From Pseudanabaena sp. BC1403 (GTDB lineage: Bacteria > Cyanobacteriota > Cyanobacteriia > Pseudanabaenales > Pseudanabaenaceae), in assembly GCF_002914585.1 (NCBI RefSeq), contig NZ_PDDM01000032.1:1-53685 (forward strand): DNA of 53,685 nt. Direction: 5' to 3'. Below are positions 16,155-24,356 of the stretch, piece after piece. The notes beneath the pieces were generated by a model, which saw only the letters and a program-made list of their open reading frames with translations, ran no database searches and was not told where the DNA came from. The stretch's first letter is position 1. Each line of letters begins with the position of its first letter. The position numbers and the translations under genes are program-made.

Positions 16155-18080
16155 CTACGTCATTAACATAGGCTTGATTATACCTGAAATTTTGAATGCT
16201 GTGCCATGACAATTTTCTAAGACGACTTTCCCCTTTAGTTGTTTAGTAGCGAGAGAGTAGACGAGTTGTAGTCCTAAGTTCTTGGCATATTTGAGATCGA
16301 TTGCTTCCGCCATCCCTACACCATTATCACGAACGGTTAGAGTATAGCTATTGGCTTCATCTCTAGCGAACTCGATCATAATTTGACCAGAACGCCCTTC
16401 AGGAAAAGCGTACTTATAAGAGTTGGAAACTAACTCGTTAATAATCAGACCGCAATAAATCGCCGTGTCAATATCGACTGTAATAGGATCAGCATTAATA
16501 TTCAAAGATATCCCAGCAGAATTAGATGCATAGGAATTCGTCAAATTTCGAGTCAAGCCTTGGATGTAAGCAATAAAGTCAATATTGTCTAGATCCTTAG
16601 CGCGATATAACTTTTCATGGAGCAGTGACATAGCTTGAATGCGATCGCGGCTACTATTGATGATCTCGCGAGTTTTTGGGTCTTCTACTTGTCTTGCCTG
16701 AAGGTAGAGCAATCCTGAGATGATTTGCAAGTTATTCTTCACTCGATGATGAAGCTCCTTTAGCAAAACAACTTCGCGTTCGTAGGCAGCTCTTAGTTGT
16801 GCTTCTGATTGTTTGCGCCAAGTAATATCTAGAGCGACAGAACCAATTCCATTAACTTCTCCATTGCGATCATAATGGGGTTCAATAGTCAAATCGAAAT
16901 ATCGCTCTTGACTATTAGCGGTTATCAGCACCTCTTCCCGTAAACCCACACCGTTTGTGAGTACTTGTTGTTTGAGGTGGCTTAGTCTTTGAGCATTTTC
17001 TGCAACCTCTAAAATCTCGGAATCTTGCTTTCCTAATACTGATTCCAAACTATTGCCTATAGCCGAGTTGTATAGCCAAATATACCGTAGCTCTAGATCT
17101 TGCATCGAAACTGTAATTGGAGAGTTTTTTAAGACTAGATAGAAACGCTCTTCTGTAAGTTTTCGTTCACTGATTTCAATTTCTAAAGCAGCATTCGCTT
17201 GGGAAAGTTCAAATGTGCGCTCTTGCACTCTTGCTTCTAGTTCAACGTTTAGGTTGCGGATATATTCTTCAGCCAGTTTGCGATCGGTGACATCCTTAAC
17301 TCGCACCATATTGATCGCTTTGCCAGCGACATTGATTGTTTTTGCTGCGATATTCCCCCAAAAAAGCTTACCTTTTCTAGTGATATATTCTATCTCGCTA
17401 CTCCAAAAACCTATCCGATGCATCTGTTCAACAATCGAGACGATCTCTTCATCGCTAAACTGCCGCTTTTGTAAAGTACGTCCCTCAATACCGATCATCT
17501 CATTTTTACTATCAGTTTCAAACATTTCCACAGCTCTTTGATTGCAATCAAAAATCAGCAAATTTATGGGATCGACCAAAAAAATAGCATCAGCGGATTC
17601 GTTAAAAATTGCTTCTCTAAGTTCTCGACTACGAAGTAATTCAAGTTCTGTCTTCTTTCGCTCGGTAATCTCGCTAGCTAAGGTTACATTGATCGCTGCC
17701 AATTGAGATGGGCTAGGGAGTGCAAGAAGTTGGGGAATCAAAGGGATAAGACTAGCAGCCGTAAAAACTGAAATAATCGCTGTAAGTGCTTTTATAGTTC
17801 CTGACACCCAGTAAGTGGGATACCAAAGTGTCCATACCTCCATTAAGTGCGTAGTTCCACAGAAAATTATAAACAGACCAAATAATAAGAAAATCCACTT
17901 AAAAGGTAAGTCTTCGCGCTTACGGACAAAGTAAACTAAACCGATGGGAATTGAGTAGTAGGCGATCGCCGTTAGTACGTCCGACAAAATATGCAGCCAA
18001 ACCAGCCCAGAATTCCATAAATAGCAATGTCCATGGGGAATAAATGCTCCAGAATCAAAAAACTCATGAATTAATTCCAT
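16155..18080 (-). CDS. Ethylene-receptor-like sensor histidine kinase (EBD-PAS-PAS-HisKA_2-HATPase)
   Basis: A 641-aa protein from ATG 18080 (MELIHEFFDSG); an earlier in-frame start adds only 8 residues. Three N-terminal membrane helices (about 25-125) match the plant ETR1 ethylene-binding domain: D34, Y41, I44, P45, C74 and H78 (FCGTTHL) keep the spacing of ETR1 D25, Y32, I35, P36, C65 and H69, the Cu(I)/ethylene residues. Two PAS regions follow (about 165-290 and 320-450, the second with GIGSVALDITWRK), then HisKA_2 (LLKELHHRVKNNLQIISGL) and a HATPase. It should autophosphorylate at HHRVKNN and signal to a REC protein, probably one of the two downstream hybrids. Known cyanobacterial relatives (SynEtr1) bind ethylene and affect phototaxis. 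Confidence 0.92.
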   Translation of the reverse strand: MELIHEFFDSGAFIPHGHCYLWNSGLVWLHILSDVLTAIAYYSIPIGLVYFVRKREDLPFKWIFLLFGLFIIFCGTTHLMEVWTLWYPTYWVSGTIKALTAIISVFTAASLIPLIPQLLALPSPSQLAAINVTLASEITERKKTELELLRSRELREAIFNESADAIFLVDPINLLIFDCNQRAVEMFETDSKNEMIGIEGRTLQKRQFSDEEIVSIVEQMHRIGFWSSEIEYITRKGKLFWGNIAAKTINVAGKAINMVRVKDVTDRKLAEEYIRNLNVELEARVQERTFELSQANAALEIEISERKLTEERFYLVLKNSPITVSMQDLELRYIWLYNSAIGNSLESVLGKQDSEILEVAENAQRLSHLKQQVLTNGVGLREEVLITANSQERYFDLTIEPHYDRNGEVNGIGSVALDITWRKQSEAQLRAAYEREVVLLKELHHRVKNNLQIISGLLYLQARQVEDPKTREIINSSRDRIQAMSLLHEKLYRAKDLDNIDFIAYIQGLTRNLTNSYASNSAGISLNINADPITVDIDTAIYCGLIINELVSNSYKYAFPEGRSGQIMIEFARDEANSYTLTVRDNGVGMAEAIDLKYAKNLGLQLVYSLATKQLKGKVVLENCHGTAFKISGIIKPMLMT

Positions 18081-18107
18081 ATTTTTAGACCTACTACACA
18101 GCATTGT

Positions 18108-18443
18108 CTAGCTAACAGCAAAATCTGTAAACTGTCGCATATAGCTTGAATGGAATCCATTAACGATATTTTGTTTAGGAATACCCATCTCTGCGAGTCT
18201 AACACCAATATCAAACTCCGTGCCATTATGCTGAATCCAGATTTTACCGTCCTTAATATCTAGATGCAGTACACAGCCATAGATCCGATGTTTATTGCGC
18301 CAACCAACATGCGCTAATTGGTAATGATCGCGCTCTGTGTCAAAAATTAATTGTGACTCAACTTCAGAATCTGAAGAACCGTAATTTGCTAACTCTGTTA
18401 GTAAATCTTGGACTTTTTGACGGTATTCAGTTAGCTTTGCCAT
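18108..18443 (-). CDS. xisI: XisI family protein
   Basis: A 111-aa protein of the XisI family. Marks are ESQLIFDTERDHYQLAHVGW, RIYGCVLHLDIKDGKIWIQ and the end GTEFDIGVRLAEMGIPK. In Anabaena XisI and XisH control excision of the fdxN element, but many cyanobacteria carry the pair without xisF or that element, so the role here is unknown. It overlaps the end of xisH by 13 bases, giving coupled translation. No site-specific recombinase is nearby. Confidence 0.92.
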   Translation of the reverse strand: MAKLTEYRQKVQDLLTELANYGSSDSEVESQLIFDTERDHYQLAHVGWRNKHRIYGCVLHLDIKDGKIWIQHNGTEFDIGVRLAEMGIPKQNIVNGFHSSYMRQFTDFAVS

Positions 18444-18847
18444 TTTACAATTTCCTCCTCTTCAGGTAAATAAATTGCCAATTTGAGTTGATATTGCTGA
18501 ATTGTCATTTGGATAAATGGAAGTTGAAAAAATGAGTCATAGGTGCTCAAGGGAATAGCCAAATACAATTTGTATTCTGTATATTGTTCTTGCATCAATA
18601 GACGATAGTTAAGATATTGTCCCAGCGCTGTATGAAACTCTGAAACTGCTGACCCACTTAAAAAGCTTTTTATCTCAATAGCAATTTTTTCGTTTCTACG
18701 TTCTGCCGCAATTATTCGTTCTGCCCCCAAATCCACATAGAGAGAACCTAAACCAAACTCAAGTGAAAGAGGATCATGAGTTATTGTCCAACCATCTTTT
18801 TCTAAAGCAATCTTGACAGCATTATGAAAAATATCGCGTGCAGACAT
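18431..18847 (-). CDS. xisH: XisH family protein (PD-(D/E)XK-like)
   Basis: A 138-aa protein of the XisH family, with MSARDIFHNAVKIALEKDGW at the start, then VDLGAERIIAAER and IAIEIKSFLSGSAVSEFHTA. The D...E-I-K arrangement has the look of a PD-(D/E)XK nuclease core. It is the first gene of the xisHI pair. Nuclease activity is inferred only from the motif. Confidence 0.92.
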   Translation of the reverse strand: MSARDIFHNAVKIALEKDGWTITHDPLSLEFGLGSLYVDLGAERIIAAERRNEKIAIEIKSFLSGSAVSEFHTALGQYLNYRLLMQEQYTEYKLYLAIPLSTYDSFFQLPFIQMTIQQYQLKLAIYLPEEEEIVKWQS

Positions 18848-18934
18848 GATGTAATTTAGTCAAAGTTCTAACGTTCGTATAGATATTAACATTGATCGCA
18901 CTTCAGCTAGTAACCTTTCTAAGGCATAGATGCG

Positions 18935-19702
18935 CTACAAAATCTGTGACAAGAACTTCTTTGTGCGCTCTTCTTTAGGATTTTGGAAAAACTCCTCTGG
19001 AGTAGCCTCCTCGACAATCACACCACCATCCATAAATACAATGCGATCGGCAACTTCACGGGCAAAGCCCACTTCATGCGTTACTACCACCATCGTCATT
19101 CCTGAATCCGCTAGCGATCGCATCACATCCAATACTTCACGTACCATCTCAGGATCGAGGGAAGAAGTCGGCTCATCAAAGAGCATAATTTTTGGTTGCA
19201 TTGCCAATGCTCTCGCGATCGCAACTCGTTGCTGCTGACCACCTGATAGCTGTAATGGATACTTGTGAGCCTGTTGCGAAATGCCAACTCGCTCTAGTAA
19301 CTGCGTAGCAACTTCTGAAGCCTTAGTCTTTGACCATTTACGCACCCATGAAGGCGCGAGAGTAATATTTTGGAAAACCGTGAGATGAGGGAAAAGATTG
19401 AACTGCTGAAATACCATGCCCACTTCGCGGCGGATAGCATCGATATTGCGATGGTTCTCTGGTGATAGCTCAATACCATCGATAAATATTTTGCCCTGCT
19501 GATATTCTTCTAAGGCATTAAAGGTTCGCGCAAACGTGGATTTACCTGAGCCAGATGGCCCCATAATTACTACCACTTCGCCACGATTTACCGTCAGGTT
19601 CACGCCCTTAAGCACATGAAAACTGCCATACCACTTATGCACGTCTTGGGCGACAATCATCGGCTCAGTCATGGATGGATTTGAAGCTAATGTTTCTTGC
19701 AT
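18935..19702 (-). CDS. Polar amino-acid ABC transporter ATP-binding protein (GlnQ/BgtA-like)
   Basis: A 255-aa ATPase from ATG 19702; an upstream in-frame start at 19762 would add a hydrophobic tail not usual in the family. It has Walker [11 protein letters not shown], the Q-loop [12 protein letters not shown], signature [15 protein letters not shown], Walker [15 protein letters not shown] and the H-loop [13 protein letters not shown]. The Y-loop [13 protein letters not shown] and the short length place it with polar or basic amino-acid importers (GlnQ, BgtA). No permease or binding protein is adjacent, so it must pair with subunits encoded elsewhere, as BgtA does in other cyanobacteria. Confidence 0.93.
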   Translation of the reverse strand: MQETLASNPSMTEPMIVAQDVHKWYGSFHVLKGVNLTVNRGEVVVIMGPSGSGKSTFARTFNALEEYQQGKIFIDGIELSPENHRNIDAIRREVGMVFQQFNLFPHLTVFQNITLAPSWVRKWSKTKASEVATQLLERVGISQQAHKYPLQLSGGQQQRVAIARALAMQPKIMLFDEPTSSLDPEMVREVLDVMRSLADSGMTMVVVTHEVGFAREVADRIVFMDGGVIVEEATPEEFFQNPKEERTKKFLSQIL

Positions 19703-19778
19703 GATGATTAGGGTGCTTGTGCTAATTACTGAGCCGAAAACCAAGAATGAAATGCTTCGCAAGGCGAATTATTTCATT

Positions 19779-21599
19779 CTATAGGCTATTTTGATGAATT
19801 ACACGCGCATCTAGACCAATTGCCGATCGCACAATTGCTTTTAAGACCTCTGCGCGATCGCGATCGGGGTATCCTTGCACCAGAATAATACTTCCAAAGC
19901 GTGAAGGAATGAGTCTACCACTGGGGACAATGCTGCGGACTCGATTAAGAGCTTCAGCATCTGAAGATGGAATCACGACCAAATAAGGGACTGTATCCCT
20001 TGATGGTCTCGGCACTAGTGCCGCAATTGTAGAATTATAGGGAATTTGGACTGGTGGAGGAGTAATCTGGACTGGGGGAGGAGTAATTGTTGGTGGAATG
20101 GAGGTTGTTGGAGTAACTGGAGTAGTCGGAGTAACTGGAGTAGTTAGTGGTGGATTGCTTGGGACAAATATTGATTTTGGCGGAGTGACAGGCTTAGGTG
20201 GTACGACGGGAACAGGATCGCGATCAATGAGAACTTCGCTAGGACTTTGCGAAAGATTTGTAACTGGAGCCACTGGTTTAGGCGCAGTCACTGGTTTAGG
20301 TGCAGTCACTGAAGCGGTAGGCTGAGGGCTGAAAGCAGAAATCGGTTTAACTGGTGTAACTGGCTGCGGTACATCAGGCAATGGCTCAATGAAGATGCTA
20401 CTGCTAGATGGAGCTAAAGCCGTTGGCGGCTTAACGGGATTAGTAAAACTGGGTTGAGGTTTTGTAATTTCGATAGGATCAACATTGCTGGCATTAGTAG
20501 GCGTCTTAGGGACAGATGTCAATGCTGTTTTAGCCACAGATACTGGAGTACTAGCGATTTGTGGTGCAGGAGCAGTTGGAAATTCTCCGACAAAGGCAAT
20601 ATCTCCTGCAATCTTTTTTGGGTCAATTTGATTGCCGACCGCAACTTGGGTAACACCAGAATTATTGTTAAGATCTTTGCCAAGATTGTTGCGGAATATA
20701 TTTTTACCAGGACTTGTAGAAGTTCCTAAATCGGGGGTGGGATAGCCTTTACGGTCTTTAAGAATCACAATTCCATCGCGTTGATTGTCAGAAATCAAAT
20801 TATTTCGCAAAGTCGGAGCTGATAGATTGGAAATTACAATTCCATCATTATTATTGAGAATATTGTTGCCACTCACATTCACACGCGATTTTTGCCCGAT
20901 CGCAAGTCCAAATCCCGTACTTTCAAAAGTATTATTACGGATTTCGCCCGTGCTACTCCCTACAGCCGAAAGTCCATTTGCACCATTTTTCTTAAAGACA
21001 TTATCACTAACGATCGCATCGGCAGTCCCAGTCAAAAATAAACCTTCGCGATCGCTATTGATAAAAGTATTATTGGCGATCGCCACGCGCTTACCCGACT
21101 CAACCCAAACCGCAGTACCTCTCATATTGGGGTTGATAACGGTAAGTCCTTCAATCCGCGCATCATTGTCAGCAAGCATCGTAATATTTTGACTGGCAAA
21201 GCTGGTACTAATAAACTTGCCACCGCCACGAATCACAGTATTCACGCCTCTAACAGTCGGCGCACCGCGTAGTGTCACACCTGAGGGAAGTTTAATCGGA
21301 AAAGACTCGCCTGTTTCAGAGCTGTAGAGTCCTTCCTGTAGCTGGATCACCGTTCCCGCCACAGGTTTAGTTGCAAGCGCAGCCGCGATCGACGGATAGG
21401 GATTATTTGGCGAACCATCACCGTTAGGGTTAGCACGCGGGGCAACAAAAATCAGTGATGCTGTCTGTGGTAATTGGCTAATTTTCCATGTTTGCGTCTG
21501 CGTCGGTGATAGGGCAGGACGCGCAAACAGCGGCGGGGCGATCGCTAAAACTGTGATACTTGTGGCGATCGCGCTGAAGAGACTAGGTTTGCAACGCAT
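19779..21599 (-). CDS. Secreted DUF1565 beta-helix protein with Pro-rich linker and SPOR-like C-terminus
   Basis: A 606-aa protein. A signal peptide covers residues 1-27 (cleavage near LFA-RPA). Residues 45-340 are a DUF1565 right-handed beta-helix (GDGSPNNPYPSIAAALATKP, with repeats such as IANNTFINSDREG and ISDNQRDGIVI). About residues 345-530 form a Pro/Thr/Val linker with VTPTTPVTPTTS. The last 75 residues (YLVVIPSSDAEALNRVRSIV ... IILVQGYPDRDRAEVLKAIV) resemble a SPOR domain, which in other bacteria binds denuded septal peptidoglycan. An envelope-anchored carbohydrate-interacting role is inferred. Confidence 0.88.
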   Translation of the reverse strand: MRCKPSLFSAIATSITVLAIAPPLFARPALSPTQTQTWKISQLPQTASLIFVAPRANPNGDGSPNNPYPSIAAALATKPVAGTVIQLQEGLYSSETGESFPIKLPSGVTLRGAPTVRGVNTVIRGGGKFISTSFASQNITMLADNDARIEGLTVINPNMRGTAVWVESGKRVAIANNTFINSDREGLFLTGTADAIVSDNVFKKNGANGLSAVGSSTGEIRNNTFESTGFGLAIGQKSRVNVSGNNILNNNDGIVISNLSAPTLRNNLISDNQRDGIVILKDRKGYPTPDLGTSTSPGKNIFRNNLGKDLNNNSGVTQVAVGNQIDPKKIAGDIAFVGEFPTAPAPQIASTPVSVAKTALTSVPKTPTNASNVDPIEITKPQPSFTNPVKPPTALAPSSSSIFIEPLPDVPQPVTPVKPISAFSPQPTASVTAPKPVTAPKPVAPVTNLSQSPSEVLIDRDPVPVVPPKPVTPPKSIFVPSNPPLTTPVTPTTPVTPTTSIPPTITPPPVQITPPPVQIPYNSTIAALVPRPSRDTVPYLVVIPSSDAEALNRVRSIVPSGRLIPSRFGSIILVQGYPDRDRAEVLKAIVRSAIGLDARVIHQNSL

Positions 21600-21704
21600 A
21601 CAGGAAATCCTCTTTAACCAACGGACAAAAATTTACACAGTTGATTATGTGTTTGTGCCAATCAAAATACACGAAAATTCTGCCACTTGCAAAAAATCCT
21701 TAAC

Positions 21705-21757
21705 AAATCCCAAAAGGGAGTTGCGGCGCGAAGCGCCGCAACTCCCTTTTGGGATTT
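21705..21757. terminator. Perfect 25-bp-arm hairpin upstream of the Rpn gene
   Basis: Arms of 25 bases, starting AAATCCCAAAAGGGAG and ending GGCGC, fold on their exact complement with a GAA loop. It lies upstream of both the Rpn-type gene (+) and the beta-helix gene (-), so it is not a simple 3' terminator. It belongs to the family of long perfect palindromes with 3-base loops seen also at 24082, 34601 and 51535. Confidence 0.85.
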
Positions 21758-21784
21758 ATATGATTAAAGCTATACAATTCTTTA

Positions 21785-22627
21785 ATGTATGACAATACCT
21801 GCAAATTCCTAGCCGAAACCTTTCCCGAAGACTTTGCCTGTTGGCTCTTGGGGAATCCAATTCCACTAACCAAACTCGAACCATCGGAACTCTCCGCCGA
21901 GCCTATCCGTGCGGATTCTGTCATATTTCTGGAGTCTTCAGAAATGGTTGTGCATTTGGAGTTCCAGACCAAAACCGATGACGCAATGGCATATCGGATG
22001 GCGAACTATTGGTTGAGGCTTTACGGTAAATATCCGACTAAAGCAATTCATCAAACTGTCATTTATTTAAAGCCAACAAAATCACCACTTGCATACCAAA
22101 CCAGCTTTAAATCGCAGCAGCTAAACCATGAATTTAATGTCATCCGTCTCTGGGAACAACCCACTGATATCTTTCGGCAATACCTTGGACTATTGCCACT
22201 AGCTGTCTTAACCCAAACGAGCAACCCTGAAGAAACTTTAAGGGAAGTGGCGAAACAAATTGATCATATTGCCGATAAACGAGTACAAAGTAACGTAGCA
22301 GCTTCTACCGCTATAATATCGGGTATAGCCTTAGACAAAGCAATCATTCAAAGACTACTAAGGAGTGAAATCATGAAAGACTCAGTGATTTATCAGGATA
22401 TTTTACTGGAAGGCAAAGCTGAAGGCAAAGCCGAAGGCAAAGCTGAAGGTAAAGCTGAAACTGCCCGTCAAATAGCTCTAAACATGTTGCTTTCTAATGT
22501 CTCTACAGATTTAGTTGCCCAATTTACAGGACTGACTCTTAAGCAAGTGCAAAAGCTGCAAAAAATTTCCACAAAAAAGACCAAGATGCCAAAGTCTTCA
22601 AAACCGAAGCGATCGCCTAAATCCTAG
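21785..22627 (+). CDS. Rpn-type PD-(D/E)XK nuclease (putative transposase/DUF4351-like family)
   Basis: A 280-aa protein of the Rpn family (recombination-promoting nuclease), common in cyanobacteria. The N-terminal DNase core has IRADSVIFL and VVHLEFQTKTD, the D and E-x-Q/K residues expected of the PD-(D/E)XK fold. WLLGNPIPLTKLEPSELSAE precedes it. Residues about 209-224 are four GKAE tetrads (EGKAEGKAEGKAEGKAE) forming a charged helix, followed by a Lys-rich tail. It is an isolated gene preceded by a perfect hairpin. These genes spread widely and their biological role is unclear. Confidence 0.85.
   Translation: MYDNTCKFLAETFPEDFACWLLGNPIPLTKLEPSELSAEPIRADSVIFLESSEMVVHLEFQTKTDDAMAYRMANYWLRLYGKYPTKAIHQTVIYLKPTKSPLAYQTSFKSQQLNHEFNVIRLWEQPTDIFRQYLGLLPLAVLTQTSNPEETLREVAKQIDHIADKRVQSNVAASTAIISGIALDKAIIQRLLRSEIMKDSVIYQDILLEGKAEGKAEGKAEGKAETARQIALNMLLSNVSTDLVAQFTGLTLKQVQKLQKISTKKTKMPKSSKPKRSPKS
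22409..22456 (+). repeat. Four 12-bp tandem units coding for EGKA
   Basis: Consecutive units of the form GAAGGCAAAGCT with silent variation at the Gly and Ala codons. Such tracts in Rpn proteins expand and contract in 12-bp steps without breaking the frame, changing the length of a charged helix. Confidence 0.9.
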
Positions 22628-22733
22628 TTTTAAAAGCAGGCTGTGATCGCTATTTTTGAATTATAAATGCGATCTGCTAAACCTTAACAGTAAAACACAA
22701 GAGAGTTGCGGTACAAGTCTCTTCTATTTTTTG

Positions 22734-23618
22734 TTAATAATGCAAAGGCAATACAGCGAGTGGCAAGAGGGAAAAGCCAATCCAAAACAGCGATCGCCAA
22801 GAAAATTGAGGCAAAGGTTCAGGTTCGGCTAGCAAAAAGTTAACCCGCTCTTCTAAGCGATCGCTAGTATTCGTTGCGCCAAATGCCGCCGCAAAGGTTT
22901 GGGTTGGATGCATATTGCTGCTCACCATCGCCAATAATGACTCCGCTATTATCAAACCATCTGCATATTGCGCAGCCCAACGATCAGCACGAAGTTCTCG
23001 CAATAGCAGTAACTCTTCCCATAAAGCTTGGGTATTTGGGAGCCAAGGCATCACTTGGCGGAGGCAACCAAGCCAGAAAAACCAAAATGTATCGCGGTAA
23101 TGGGCATGGGCGCTTTCATGTAATAACACGGCTTCAAGATGCTCGGCATCAAGTGTATCGAGCAAACCTTGACTGACAAAAAGATGCGATCGCCAAAAAC
23201 CAATTTGGGCAGCAAATAGTATCGGCATATTTAGCAGGCGGACTGATTGGTTAACTGAGTTAACATCCTGAGAATCGACAACAAGAGCTTGCAATTTTTG
23301 TAAAGACTGCCAGCCATTCAAGGCAAGTTGTCCGCTGCGAAAAATGCTGTAAATCAAAAATATTAAAGCGATCGCGTAGCTGAGTCGCCCTGCTTGTAAG
23401 CCGATCATTTGTCCTTCAGCTCCCATGCAGAGCACAGCGATCGCGGTCACCAGTACTAATAGTGGCGGCAGAACAAAACATACGAGCGCTTTCTGCCAAC
23501 GCATCTGCCAACCTAGAGGGTAAGCAACATTGCCGCTATTTTGCCAACCGTAGCGCAAGCCCCAAGCAAGGCAAAGCGAACCAAATATCATCACAAAATG
23601 TATGGAGAAAAATGGCAT
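22734..23618 (-). CDS. M56-family membrane metallopeptidase (BlaR1/HtpX-like)
   Basis: A 294-aa membrane protein from ATG 23618 (MPFFSIHFVMIFG); an in-frame upstream start runs back into the regulator gene and is unlikely. There are hydrophobic helices near the N-terminus, at about 60-85 and 90-110, and at the C-terminus. The zinc site is HESAHAHYRDTFWFF (HExxH) with the third ligand expected in RELRADRWAAQYADG (ELRAD). M56 proteins of BlaR1 type cleave a cognate BlaI repressor; here it is paired with a BlaI-like gene 4 bases upstream. There is no penicillin-binding sensor domain, so the signal is unknown. Confidence 0.9.
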   Translation of the reverse strand: MPFFSIHFVMIFGSLCLAWGLRYGWQNSGNVAYPLGWQMRWQKALVCFVLPPLLVLVTAIAVLCMGAEGQMIGLQAGRLSYAIALIFLIYSIFRSGQLALNGWQSLQKLQALVVDSQDVNSVNQSVRLLNMPILFAAQIGFWRSHLFVSQGLLDTLDAEHLEAVLLHESAHAHYRDTFWFFWLGCLRQVMPWLPNTQALWEELLLLRELRADRWAAQYADGLIIAESLLAMVSSNMHPTQTFAAAFGATNTSDRLEERVNFLLAEPEPLPQFSWRSLFWIGFSLLPLAVLPLHY

Positions 23619-23622
23619 GGAC

Positions 23623-24051
23623 TTAACCTTCCTGTGATTGTTCTCGCGATTGACGTATATTTTGGAGACGGACAGCGATCGCTTCAAGCTTGTCCATACT
23701 GGCATGATCGAGATCATTAGCAAAAGCCGCGACAATATCCGCATCACCCACTTCTAAGAAGCGATTGAGTTGGTGATACGCCTCTAATGCTTGTGCTTCT
23801 TCGCGAGAAATTTTTGCTTGCCAATAGAGCGCACGCCCCTCTTTTTCGCAATGAATCCAGCCCTTTTGCTCCAGTCGTCGCAATACAGTCATCACTGAGC
23901 CATAGGCTAATTCGCGATCAGGATCAGACAAGATGCGATCGTGAATATCTGTCGCACCTAACCTTGTGCTATCCCAAATAATATTTAGGATTTCTGACTC
24001 TAACGGGCCTAATGATAGCTGTTTCGGTCGATATTTCGGTAACGGGGTCAT
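23623..24051 (-). CDS. BlaI/MecI/CopY-family transcriptional repressor
   Basis: A 142-aa repressor from ATG 24051; an in-frame TTG lies 6 bases upstream. The winged-helix part has LSLGPLESEILNIIWDS, the recognition helix YGSVMTVLRRLEQKGW, and a wing EGRALYWQAKIS, followed by a C-terminal dimerisation helix region. In the BlaI/M56 system the peptidase cleaves the repressor to relieve repression. Both genes form a tight two-gene operon. The perfect palindrome at 24082-24136 lies just upstream of the start and could be involved in control. No beta-lactamase gene is nearby. Confidence 0.92.
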   Translation of the reverse strand: MTPLPKYRPKQLSLGPLESEILNIIWDSTRLGATDIHDRILSDPDRELAYGSVMTVLRRLEQKGWIHCEKEGRALYWQAKISREEAQALEAYHQLNRFLEVGDADIVAAFANDLDHASMDKLEAIAVRLQNIRQSREQSQEG

Positions 24052-24081
24052 ACTCAAGCCGCATTATTTGATATCACTATA

Positions 24082-24136
24082 GCGCTTTATTGCGATCAAA
24101 GCTTTGCTAAGCAAAGCTTTGATCGCAATAAAGCGC
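24082..24136. promoter_or_regulatory. Perfect 26-bp-arm palindrome immediately upstream of the BlaI-like gene
   Basis: Arms starting GCGCTTTATTGCGATCAAAG and ending in GCTTTGC fold on their exact complement with a TAA loop. It lies 30 bases before the repressor ATG, within the expected promoter or leader. It may be an RNA hairpin in the leader, or a dispersed hairpin element. The usual BlaI operator (TACA-x-TGTA type) is not seen in it. Confidence 0.6.
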
Positions 24137-24188
24137 CTGTTTTGGCAACAATCTTGCCATACTTGTTAAGTAGGAAAGCTTAATTAAA

Positions 24189-24289
24189 TGTAGGATGCGT
24201 TAGTGAAACGTAACGCATCAATTATTTGTTATTTGTCCATGATGGTATTTGTCCATGATGGGTTACGCGATCGCTAACCCATCCTACGT
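24189..24289. repeat. Nested repeat TAGGATGCGTTA / GGGTTACGCGATCGCTAACCC
   Basis: A 30-base hairpin (TAGGATGCGTTAGTGAAACG with TAACGCATCA) is followed by two direct copies of ATTTGTCCATGATGG (24231 and 24247) and a HIP1-centred palindrome at 24257-24283. The outer TAGGATG and CATCCTA are inverted, so the unit looks like a small dispersed repeat of the TAGGATGCGTTA family known to me from cyanobacterial genomes. It fills most of the 305-bp gap before the kinase gene; I see no gene there. Confidence 0.7.
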
Positions 24290-24356
24290 ATAATTCCAAC
24301 AACTTAACTTTATGGCAAGATTGTAATCAAGTCCAAGGCATCCACAGAGATAGTTT

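Noticed and set aside
18108-18847. XisH/XisI as evidence for an excisable fdxN-type element here
   Set aside because: No recombinase gene, nif gene or direct-repeat attachment site was found in the window; the pair is common in cyanobacteria without the element.
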